Assembly (NCBI GenBank): GCA_965658965.1
Contig: CBFHVV010000131.1
Coordinates: 1-5,617 of the forward strand
Direction: 5' to 3'
Source: Croceimicrobium sp965658965
Lineage (GTDB): Bacteria > Bacteroidota > Bacteroidia > Flavobacteriales > Schleiferiaceae
DNA: 5,617 nt
This document shows, one piece after another, positions 1 through 5,570 of this stretch (its first letter is position 1; the number at the start of each line of letters is the position of its first letter). The position numbers were made by a program, and so were the translations under genes. The notes beneath the pieces were generated by a model. The model worked only from the letters and a program-made list of their open reading frames with translations. It was not told where the DNA came from and did no database searches.

Positions 1-661
1 TATTCTGATTATCGATAAGAATCATTTGAGAGCGGCCATTTTCCTCAATGGTTTTTAGAGGAGTGTCAAGAGAAACTTTAACTATTAAACTATCTTCCTG
101 TAAAGGATCATAAACCCGCAGTTCTTGACCAGCGGCCACCATAATTTTTCCCTGCCACTCTTTCACTGCTAAGGCAACCTGATTAATGTTAATCACCTTT
201 TCTAAGTTTAAAGAACGGTCATTGTAAACGCCAATTTCGCTCTTAAACAAATCACTTATATAGAACTTATCTGCCGAAAGGGCCATAAAACGGGGTGCGC
301 CTAAAGCGGTAAAACTAGCTTCAAACTGCCAACTACTGTCGCAGATTAGTACTTTATTAGAACCGTTGAGAACCGCGTAGAACTTATCATTTTCATAATA
401 AACACTTTGTAAAACATCACCCATAGGGCTGCTGTTTTGGCGTGTATAGTGTTCTCCAGCATAAGTTTCGGTCTCCGAATTAAAATAACCAATGCTGGCA
501 TTGCCGCGTTGGAAATTGCCTTCATTTATTATGAGAACCCTACGACTATCGCTTACTTGCCCGGGATTAATGGATTGCGGGCCAATAATATCCCTATCGC
601 AACTTCCACAGGCTATAATTAGTGCAAGAAGCAGGCTGAAATACTTAGCAGATCTTACCAT
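1..661 (-). CDS. btuG: BtuG-like surface cobalamin-binding lipoprotein, beta-propeller (DUF5074/YncE type), partial
   Basis: The 3' end lies beyond the window; 220 N-terminal residues are visible of a family usually near 350 aa. The ATG at 661-659 overlaps the btuB stop codon by 7 bp (ATGGTAA), which suggests translational coupling. Residues 1-17 form a lipoprotein signal peptide with a lipobox-like IIAC ending at Cys18; Cys21 is a second, less likely lipidation site. After a short linker comes the family hallmark INEGNFQRGNASIGYF (45-60), then a GDVLQSVYYENDKFYAVLNGSN stretch (81-102, written here in part) and repeating beta-propeller blades with Y/V-rich strands (133-147, 171-185). In Bacteroides, BtuG is a surface lipoprotein that binds cobalamin very tightly and lids BtuB. 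The same role here is inferred from the N-terminal motif, its position directly after a BtuB-like receptor, and the upstream cobalamin riboswitch. A generic YncE-like propeller is the alternative. Confidence 0.85.
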   Translation of the reverse strand, partial: MVRSAKYFSLLLALIIACGSCDRDIIGPQSINPGQVSDSRRVLIINEGNFQRGNASIGYFNSETETYAGEHYTRQNSSPMGDVLQSVYYENDKFYAVLNGSNKVLICDSSWQFEASFTALGAPRFMALSADKFYISDLFKSEIGVYNDRSLNLEKVININQVALAVKEWQGKIMVAAGQELRVYDPLQEDSLIVKVSLDTPLKTIEENGRSQMILIDNQN

Positions 662-2517
662 TTAAAAACGAAGTTTAGTAGGTAGTTAATTCCGGGCTCG
701 GGCCGATAGGGTAAGATTTGATAAGGGTAGTTGGCCAAATTTTGCAGTTTAAAACCAAGGGAATAAGAAAGCTTTTTATGTTTAAAACGATAAGCCGCTT
801 GCAAATCGGAAATGGCGTAGGCGGGCATGTAAATATTAGCACCTTCATCGGTAAAATACTGATCTGTATAATTTAATAGATAGCGAAAGAGCCACTTTTT
901 ATTTTCTGCCACCAACTGCAAGTTTCCGCTGAAATTAGGACTATAAGGCACACTGAAATTGCTTCTTCTGCCAGGGTTTTGTTGTGTAATAAAAAGCTGT
1001 GCTAGGGTGCTGAATTGCCAGTTTTTCACCTTACGGGAGATGTTTAGTTTAAGCTCTTGTCCTAATATATTTCGAAAGTTTACATTTAAAGGCGACCAAA
1101 AAGAATTACGCGGTAGCCACTGAATAAGATTGTCGATTTCGGAATAATAGAGCGTGGCATCTAGCTTAAATTTAAAAGCCTTCCAATTAAATCGGCGCTG
1201 CGCTCGCAAGTCAATCGAAAAGCTATTTTCTACCTCTAAATTGGGATTGCCACCCGGTATCCAGTATAAATCGTTAAGACTGGGTAAGCGGTAATTGCTA
1301 GAATAGGCAAGACTGTATTTGCCTTGGTTTCTGTCTTTATAAAAGAGACCAATAGAACCCATGAGCGGGAGGCTAAAACCTGGACTAATTTCTTTACGCA
1401 GAATCACATAGCTGCCGAGGTTTTGAGTAAAACGTTTTTCTACATTAGTGAAAATAGCCCCGATTTGCCTAGTTTCTGGCTTGCCATAGGAGGGAGAGCT
1501 GGCATTTTGAAATTTTGCCTGTAAACCGCTTTCCATTTTTAGCTTAAAGCTGCTAAAGTCTTTTTTCCACCGCCCATTTAGTTCATGACTGAAAAATCGA
1601 TTGTCATTGTCTGTGCCCTTGGCTCTAAGCGAAAATAAATTACTATTGTAAACCTGTCCCCAATTGAACATGAAATCTCCCGCTTTTGTGACCCTGCTTG
1701 CTTCTAAAACCGCCACCAAATTCCGATCAAGCATATCGTCATTGGCCTCTAGATTGCCTGTGATGGGCGGCGCCAATTGACGGTCTACTTCATTATACCA
1801 TAGGTTTAGTCTGAGTAGAGTTTTGGGCTGAAGGCGATAACTTAAATTGGCCTTTAGTCCCGCTTGTGCAAATTGAGAGTTTGCCATTTCTTTTAATGGT
1901 CGATCGGCTTCGGTAATATCAATAAAGCTGAAATTATTCTCGGCAGTTTTTTGATATAGATTAAGGTGCAGCAATAGCTTCTCCTTGCCATAACTAAGAT
2001 CTAGATTTGTCCCTTGTCTGCTAAAACTACCCAATTCCTGACTAAGACTACCATGAAATCCTCTTTGCCAATTTTGCGCACTTTTAATCTGAAAACTACC
2101 GCCAAAAGCACCGCTACCTTCAGTAATGGAACCAAGGCCGAAAAGGAGATTAACTTCCTCATCGGCGCTTAAGGCTAAAGTGGAGTAATCTACTAAACCT
2201 AAATTAGGCGAGCTGATATCGATATTATTCCAAGTAACACGCGTATGATTGGAGCTAGTACCTCGCAGCGATAGAGTTGCAATGCCATTGCTACCATAGG
2301 AGCGCACAAATATGGGACTGAGTTCGCGCAGAGCTTCCCCCAAATTCTGATTGCTGTTTATGTCAGCACGAATCTTAATTTGCTCTTGCTTAAAACCTTC
2401 CGCCAATTCGAGTTGATAATCGAGAACTTCGATTTCGGCTAGACTATCATGCTTCTGCGCCCAGGCAGTAGCATGGGAAGCAATAATGAAGCAGAATATT
2501 CTAGTCCAAATTTTCAC
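655..2517 (-). CDS. btuB: TonB-dependent outer-membrane receptor, BtuB-like cobalamin transporter
   Basis: This 620-aa protein probably imports cobalamin across the outer membrane, driven by TonB-ExbBD. The start is GTG at 2517-2515, overlapping the upstream stop by 4 bp (GTGA); it directly precedes a signal peptide (1-20, cleavage after ATAWA). A TonB box may lie near residues 26-33 (AEIEVLDY). The plug domain spans about 45-148 and shows LGEALRELSPIFVRSYG (59-75), LSLRGTSSNHTRVTWN (82-97) and GSGAFGGSFQI near its end. The remaining residues are alternating beta strands of a 22-strand barrel, and the protein ends in an aromatic residue (FVFKW), as outer-membrane barrels usually do. The length is close to E. 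coli BtuB (about 614 aa), and there is no N-terminal carboxypeptidase-like domain of the SusC type. Substrate assignment rests mainly on the cobalamin riboswitch and the adjacent BtuG-like gene; the barrel alone could be another siderophore or vitamin receptor. Confidence 0.92.
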   Translation of the reverse strand: MKIWTRIFCFIIASHATAWAQKHDSLAEIEVLDYQLELAEGFKQEQIKIRADINSNQNLGEALRELSPIFVRSYGSNGIATLSLRGTSSNHTRVTWNNIDISSPNLGLVDYSTLALSADEEVNLLFGLGSITEGSGAFGGSFQIKSAQNWQRGFHGSLSQELGSFSRQGTNLDLSYGKEKLLLHLNLYQKTAENNFSFIDITEADRPLKEMANSQFAQAGLKANLSYRLQPKTLLRLNLWYNEVDRQLAPPITGNLEANDDMLDRNLVAVLEASRVTKAGDFMFNWGQVYNSNLFSLRAKGTDNDNRFFSHELNGRWKKDFSSFKLKMESGLQAKFQNASSPSYGKPETRQIGAIFTNVEKRFTQNLGSYVILRKEISPGFSLPLMGSIGLFYKDRNQGKYSLAYSSNYRLPSLNDLYWIPGGNPNLEVENSFSIDLRAQRRFNWKAFKFKLDATLYYSEIDNLIQWLPRNSFWSPLNVNFRNILGQELKLNISRKVKNWQFSTLAQLFITQQNPGRRSNFSVPYSPNFSGNLQLVAENKKWLFRYLLNYTDQYFTDEGANIYMPAYAISDLQAAYRFKHKKLSYSLGFKLQNLANYPYQILPYRPEPGINYLLNFVFKW

Positions 2518-3452
2518 TGTACGAGAATTTTTTGGTGGTAAACTTTACCCGCAAGGCTAGACTCTAAAAGGTAAATGCCTGCCTTTAAAGAAAAGTTAAT
2601 GCGTGGTGCGGCGCTAATAGCAATCGACCGTCCATCTAGGGTGAAGATCTCTAAACGAGTGGCCCCATCGACCATTAAATAATCATGTGCTGGTTGCGGA
2701 TAGGCTAGATTCTTGGCTATTTCTAGAGAATTAAGACCAATACTATTTGGTTTTAGGAAGGCTAAAGCATCGAGATCAAAACCACCCGAAGGAAAAGCTG
2801 TAGGGTAGGGGTCGTTAATAATGCGGCCCGTACTTTCGTAAGATGCGTAGGCTGAATCGATACTGCCAATTACATCCACTAGCCGAATATGGCTAATAGC
2901 CTGGATATCTACCGCAGTGGAATCTTTTAGATTGGCAAGGTCAAAAGGCTGTCCGAAATCCGCACGATATTTTCCCGCGAGATTGTAAATATCTTGTGGA
3001 TCGGTAGCACCAAAACTGCCAGTTTGTGCAGTATTAGGACTAAGAGAAATAGCGGGGAAGCGCACAAAGCGCTGCCCGTCACTACTAACTTCTACAAAAG
3101 CTAATTCTAAGTAAGTATCGCTAAATGAATTTTCAAAAATGGCGAAGTCTGCCCCTGGTAAATCAGCTCGCAGACTACTTAAAGTAAAGGTCGCCATTCC
3201 GCTATCGCCTAAACTTACCACTTGCCCATCTGCGTAAGCAATTGCGGCCGAACTATCGCCGAATGTAGCGTAGCCTAGAGACTTTTGGGCAATGTCTAAA
3301 TAGCCCCGTTCTATGCGGCAGAGGCTAGCCCAACTGTCTATTAAGCTGCTATCTTTATGCACAGCCAATGAGCCGCTTTGTCCGGCCGCCGGAGCATAAG
3401 GTTGGCTCTGCAAAAAGCTGCTTAGTAAAAGTAGAAGAATAAAAAAGCGCAT
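2514..3452 (-). CDS. T9SS-exported cell-surface protein of the cobalamin operon (FENSF/EVSSDG/GGFDLDA family)
   Basis: This 312-aa secreted protein has no biochemical function that I know of. Residues 1-16 form a signal peptide (MRFFILLLLLSSFLQS). The mature domain (about 40-233) carries motifs I recall from a widespread family annotated only as cell surface protein: VVSLGDSGMATFTL (78-91), PGADFAIFENSF (99-110), LELAFVEVSSDGQRFVRFPA (115-134), DPQDIYNLAGKY (151-162), HIRLVDVIGS (188-197) and PTAFPSGGFDLDAL (217-230). Residues about 244-312 are a T9SS type A sorting domain with a YPQPA variant of the usual YPNP motif and a late GIYLLE strand. The start ATG (3452-3450) lies 2 bp after the preceding stop, and the end overlaps the btuB GTG by 4 bp. 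Export by T9SS and surface attachment are inferred. The operon context suggests a role in capturing cobalamin or a cobalamin carrier, without direct sequence proof. Confidence 0.88.
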   Translation of the reverse strand: MRFFILLLLLSSFLQSQPYAPAAGQSGSLAVHKDSSLIDSWASLCRIERGYLDIAQKSLGYATFGDSSAAIAYADGQVVSLGDSGMATFTLSSLRADLPGADFAIFENSFSDTYLELAFVEVSSDGQRFVRFPAISLSPNTAQTGSFGATDPQDIYNLAGKYRADFGQPFDLANLKDSTAVDIQAISHIRLVDVIGSIDSAYASYESTGRIINDPYPTAFPSGGFDLDALAFLKPNSIGLNSLEIAKNLAYPQPAHDYLMVDGATRLEIFTLDGRSIAISAAPRINFSLKAGIYLLESSLAGKVYHQKILVQ

Positions 3453-3454
3453 CT

Positions 3455-4555
3455 CTATTTCTTTAAGAAGCTCAGTTGGCTACTCCCTAATTGGATGAAA
3501 TAAAGGCCTTTGTCTAGGCTGGCGATGTCAATGCTATTTTTGGAAGCACTCAATTTACCTAGCAGCACTTCTTGCCCCCGAGCATTGGTAATTTTAAAGC
3601 TCGATTCAATTTCTAAGCCCTCAATTTGTAGCCATTTAGCAGCGGGGTTAGGGTAAAGGGCCAGACTTGGAATATCAATCTTAGGATGGCTCAGATTAGC
3701 ATTATTTTTAGGCGCATTAGGCCTTAATGCGGGATTGAAATCGGTGTAGGAAGCACCAAATAAATCACCCGACTTTACTTGAGTACTGATGCCAGCGTTC
3801 ATATACCAATTACCCACATTAGTAGCCGACCATGTCCCCCAATAGTTAGGTTGGGCGCCCATGCCGCTATCACTTAGGTAGATGATATCATTGAGAAAGC
3901 CAGCAGCATTAATCGTCAAGTTTGCGTTTTGACTAGCAATATCGCTAAGCATTTGGCTGGCGGCAATGGAGTCGTTAAAGAGGTAACCCCAGGCATAAGA
4001 ATTACCATTAAGGAAATCTACAATAAAGGCGGCGCTATCGTTGCCATTGCCATACCAGTATTGCACTTGAGATAAACTAAAATCGCTAGCTTTAAAGGCA
4101 GGAATCGGTAGGCCGGGTTTTAAGGCCGGAGCAAAATCGGTATAGGAGATGCCAAACCATTCGCCGCTCACTAAAGCTGTGCTGATCCCCATATTACTTA
4201 TTAGTGAAGCAGTATCGGCGCCACTCCAAGTACTCCAGTAATCGGGTTGTCCGCCAATACCTGCGTGACGGTGATAGATAACATCATTTAGGAAGCCACC
4301 GGCCACATCAATACTAAGGTTGATATCTGCCGCAGCGATATCCACTAGCATGTCTTCGCCAGTTTTGGCGCCACTATAGCGATAGCCCCAGGCATAGGAA
4401 GAATCGAAATCGGCAGTCCCGAAATCTACTACCAGTAAAGCAGAGTCGCTGCCGCTGCCGACCCAGAAATCGATGTTTTGCCAATTGAATTGTGCCGAAG
4501 CCGGCTTGATGAGCATTAAACTGAATAATGCTCCTAAAAATAGTCTCTTGTTCAT
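3455..4555 (-). CDS. T9SS-exported protein with two tandem copies of an unnamed surface domain, first gene of the cobalamin operon
   Basis: This 366-aa protein is the first cistron after the riboswitch. It begins with a signal peptide (1-21, cleavage after PASA). Two homologous domains follow at about 30-147 and 166-279. Shared landmarks are FWVGSGSDSALLVVDF against YWYGNGNDSAAFIVDF, YAWGY (54 and 187), an ML.DIA motif (69 and 202), GFLND.IY (87 and 219), G.QP.YW.TWS (101 and 234), and YTDFAPALKP against YTDFNPALRP. I recognise this domain from Bacteroidota surface proteins near B12 receptors but know no established function or catalytic residues. The many conserved Trp, Tyr and Asp residues suit a ligand-binding beta domain, which is an inference. 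Residues about 299-366 form a T9SS type A sorting domain (LALYPNPA, then KGLYFIQL). The ATG at 4555-4553 has no Shine-Dalgarno, only an A-rich leader, as is usual in this phylum. Confidence 0.88.
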   Translation of the reverse strand: MNKRLFLGALFSLMLIKPASAQFNWQNIDFWVGSGSDSALLVVDFGTADFDSSYAWGYRYSGAKTGEDMLVDIAAADINLSIDVAGGFLNDVIYHRHAGIGGQPDYWSTWSGADTASLISNMGISTALVSGEWFGISYTDFAPALKPGLPIPAFKASDFSLSQVQYWYGNGNDSAAFIVDFLNGNSYAWGYLFNDSIAASQMLSDIASQNANLTINAAGFLNDIIYLSDSGMGAQPNYWGTWSATNVGNWYMNAGISTQVKSGDLFGASYTDFNPALRPNAPKNNANLSHPKIDIPSLALYPNPAAKWLQIEGLEIESSFKITNARGQEVLLGKLSASKNSIDIASLDKGLYFIQLGSSQLSFLKK

Positions 4556-4586
4556 GTTTTTAATTTTAAGTTATTGAACAAAAAAC
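4543..4586 (-). promoter_or_regulatory. Start-codon sequestering hairpin, candidate riboswitch expression platform
   Basis: In the minus-strand RNA, GUUUUUUGUUCA (4586 to 4575) pairs without interruption with UGAACAAGAGAC (4554 to 4543): 12 bp including two G-U pairs. The right arm includes the U and G of the start codon of the first gene and its next three codons; the loop is a 20-nt A/U-rich segment. An A4587-U4542 pair extends it by one. This is seen directly. That it blocks initiation when cobalamin is bound is inference from its location and from the usual OFF behaviour of cobalamin riboswitches. Confidence 0.5.
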
Positions 4587-4663
4587 TTTCAGGAGGAATA
4601 AAAATTAGAATGAGAGGCATGCCAAGGCAAGCCCATACATTATAACAGCTTTTATCCTGAAAG
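4586..4663 (-). promoter_or_regulatory. Alternative pairing between the P13/L13 segment and the leader just before the start hairpin
   Basis: CUUUCAGGA (RNA 4663 to 4655) is perfectly complementary over 9 nt to UCCUGAAAG (4594 to 4586), extendable by a G-U and an A-U pair. The intervening 60 nt contain a small hairpin (4633 to 4616, 4-nt loop, one U-U mismatch). This helix cannot coexist with P13 or with L13 docking into L5, so it is a candidate for the ligand-free state. A U6 run follows it, so it also looks terminator-like, but docking would then turn the operon on with ligand, which is unexpected for an uptake operon. Confidence 0.4.
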
Positions 4664-4665
4664 CT
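4647..4665 (-). promoter_or_regulatory. P13 hairpin with L13 loop able to kiss riboswitch L5
   Basis: AGCUUU (4665 to 4660) pairs with AAAGCU (4652 to 4647) around a 7-nt loop, CAGGAUA. The first five loop bases, CAGGA, are the exact complement of UCCUG in the loop of aptamer helix P5 (4787 to 4783). A hairpin just 3' of P1 whose loop kisses L5 is the known regulatory contact in cobalamin riboswitches, so both position and sequence support the assignment. Confidence 0.7.
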
Positions 4666-4678
4666 AAATTATCTATGT

Positions 4679-4849
4679 GCTTGCGGCAGGTCTTCTGGCT
4701 CATCTCAGTTTTTAGCGCCTTCCCATCTTCCCTTTGAAGACAGTGGCATAAGAGGCTAAAAATTTAATAAGATTTACAGCTTCAGGAAAAGCTCAGGATT
4801 TACACCTGATTCCCTTTTAATCTCCTCTAAAAAGAGGAAAACCATAAGC
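4679..4849 (-). promoter_or_regulatory. Cobalamin riboswitch aptamer
   Basis: The minus-strand RNA carries the conserved B12-box version AGCCAGAAGACCTGCC (4700 to 4685) and the core AGGGAATCAGGTG (4815 to 4803). P1 pairs GCUUAUGG (4849 to 4842) with CCGCAAGC (4686 to 4679) with a single A-C mismatch. P2 is a 6-bp hairpin at 4838-4823. P4 pairs UCAGG with CCUGA. P5 is GCUU/AAGC at 4792-4779 with loop UUCCUG. P6 pairs UUUUUAGC (4762 to 4755) with GCUAAAAA (4716 to 4709), enclosing the GCCACTG and TGGGAAGGC elements. The extended peripheral region resembles the adenosylcobalamin class, but I cannot settle ligand form by eye. It should repress the downstream uptake genes when cobalamin is plentiful. 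Confidence 0.95.
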
Positions 4850-4853
4850 GCGG

Positions 4854-4861
4854 CGAAGGTA
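4854..4861 (-). promoter_or_regulatory. Weak candidate Bacteroidota -7 element
   Basis: The minus strand reads TACCTTCG, one mismatch from the Bacteroidota -7 consensus TAnnTTTG. It ends about 5 nt before the first base of riboswitch P1, which is where a transcription start would be expected. An A8 run lies just upstream (4872 to 4865). No good TTG -33 element is found 19-21 bp upstream, so the call is weak. Confidence 0.3.
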
Positions 4862-4894
4862 GAATTTTTTTTAGGATTGAGGCTCGCTGGGTTA

Positions 4895-4936
4895 TTAGTA
4901 TTAAGACCGCTGCCTTTTTAGTATTAAGACCGCTGC
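4895..4936 (+). repeat. 19-bp direct repeat, two copies
   Basis: TTAGTATTAAGACCGCTGC occurs exactly at 4895-4913 and 4918-4936, a 23-bp period. Both copies correspond to the GATATTAGACCGCTGCGC part of the larger array units, so they look like truncated remnants at the left edge of the array, facing the operon promoter. Confidence 0.8.
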
Positions 4937-4950
4937 GCTACTAGTATTTA

Positions 4951-5000
4951 GTAGTGAGATTGGATTTTGCTATGAATCATTGTTTTAGCTTTTTGATTAA
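4951..5000 (+). repeat. 50-bp repeat, copy 1
   Basis: Matches 5296-5345 at 49 of 50 positions (GTTTTAGC here, GCTTTAGC there), from GTAGTGAGATTGG to TTTTTGATTAA. This is the best-conserved long segment of the array; the high identity suggests recent duplication or gene conversion. Confidence 0.9.
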
Positions 5001-5028
5001 TCCTTTAGGTAGGGTGAGATTTTGTGCA

Positions 5029-5041
5029 GCCCCAGCGGGGC
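5029..5041. repeat. Array hairpin 1 (GCCCCAGCGGGGC)
   Basis: Perfect 5-bp stem with a 3-nt loop. It is followed by a variant tail and the 18-mer GACAGAAAGATATTAGAC at 5050-5067. Confidence 0.85.
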
Positions 5042-5212
5042 GATGTCTTGACAGAAAGATATTAGACTGCTGCGCTATTAGAAGTTAGTAGTGAGATTAG
5101 CTGTGCGGTAAAAAGGGATATTTTTTCTTAGCAGGGAATTAGGTCATAATTTATAATAAAGATTGGTGAGATTAGCTCGAAGGAAGACACGTTTCGCTCT
5201 ATGAATTGAGGT

Positions 5213-5230
5213 AGATTTAGACTTAAATCT
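5213..5230. repeat. AT-rich hairpin in the stretched array unit
   Basis: AGATTTA and TAAATCT form a perfect 7-bp stem around a GACT loop. It sits just before array hairpin 2 and is absent from the other units; no T-run follows directly, so it is not called a terminator. Confidence 0.5.
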
Positions 5231-5236
5231 CAGTAA

Positions 5237-5249
5237 GCCCCAGCGGGGC
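5237..5249. repeat. Array hairpin 2 (GCCCCAGCGGGGC)
   Basis: Identical to hairpin 1. The tail here is degenerate, with a T9 run at 5256-5264 replacing the CGACAGAAAG part, and resumes at GGACCGCTTCGCT. Confidence 0.85.
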
Positions 5250-5295
5250 GGCATCTTTTTTTTTAGATTTTGGACCGCTTCGCTTTTAGTAGTGA

Positions 5296-5345
5296 GTAGT
5301 GAGATTGGATTTTGCTATGAATCATTGCTTTAGCTTTTTGATTAA
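5296..5345 (+). repeat. 50-bp repeat, copy 2
   Basis: Differs from 4951-5000 by one base. It also forms, with the next bases, a 6-bp inverted repeat GCTTTA/TAAAGC at 5327-5348. A third, diverged copy begins near 5436 (AGATTGGATTCTGC), about 134 bp further on. Confidence 0.9.
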
Positions 5346-5371
5346 AGCTATAGGTCCACAATAACACTAGA

Positions 5372-5384
5372 GCCCCAGCGGGGC
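5372..5384. repeat. Array hairpin 3 (GCCCCAGCGGGGC)
   Basis: Identical to hairpins 1 and 2 and 135 bp from hairpin 2. The 18-mer GACAGAAAGATATTAGAC follows at 5393-5410, exactly as in units 1 and 5. Confidence 0.85.
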
Positions 5385-5507
5385 AACATCACGACAGAAA
5401 GATATTAGACCGCTTCGCTATTAGATTTAGTATTCAGATTGGATTCTGCAATTAATCACAGTTTTTGCTCTTTAATTTCAGCTTTCGGTAGGGTGAAAAA
5501 TCAGTAA

Positions 5508-5520
5508 GCCCCAGCGGGAC
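5508..5520. repeat. Array hairpin 4, degenerate (GCCCCAGCGGGAC)
   Basis: One base change breaks a stem pair. The unit is truncated after about 50 bp, losing most of its tail, and joins directly to the variant unit at 5558. Confidence 0.75.
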
Positions 5521-5557
5521 GGCATCTCGATAGCATTAAAGCAAAACGGAAAACCAA

Positions 5558-5570
5558 GCGCCGTAGGTGC
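5558..5570. repeat. Array hairpin 5, variant stem (GCGCCGTAGGTGC)
   Basis: Differs from the other hairpins in stem and loop, yet GCGCC still pairs with GGTGC (one G-U) around a 3-nt loop. The tail is the same family tail, with GACATCTCGACAGAAAG from 5571 and the shared 18-mer at 5579-5596. Confidence 0.8.

Noticed and set aside
437..622. A 61-codon plus-strand open frame
   Set aside because: It lies antisense inside the btuG-like gene, whose family motifs are clear; its translation shows no recognisable domain.
1324..1524. A 66-codon plus-strand open frame
   Set aside because: Antisense to the barrel region of the TonB-dependent receptor, with no domain or start-site support.
4605..4640. 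An 11-codon upstream frame in the leader (minus strand, MYGLALACLSF)
   Set aside because: Short, overlaps the small leader hairpin, with no B12-related codon pattern or start signal; likely chance.
4639..4644. TATAAT on the minus strand, a sigma70-like -10 box
   Set aside because: Bacteroidota housekeeping promoters use TAnnTTTG rather than TATAAT, and this lies downstream of the aptamer, where it would bypass the riboswitch.
5237..5264. GC-rich hairpin followed by T9, a possible plus-strand terminator
   Set aside because: Six bases separate the stem from the T run, the stem is only 5 bp, no plus-strand gene precedes it, and the hairpin is explained as the repeat head.
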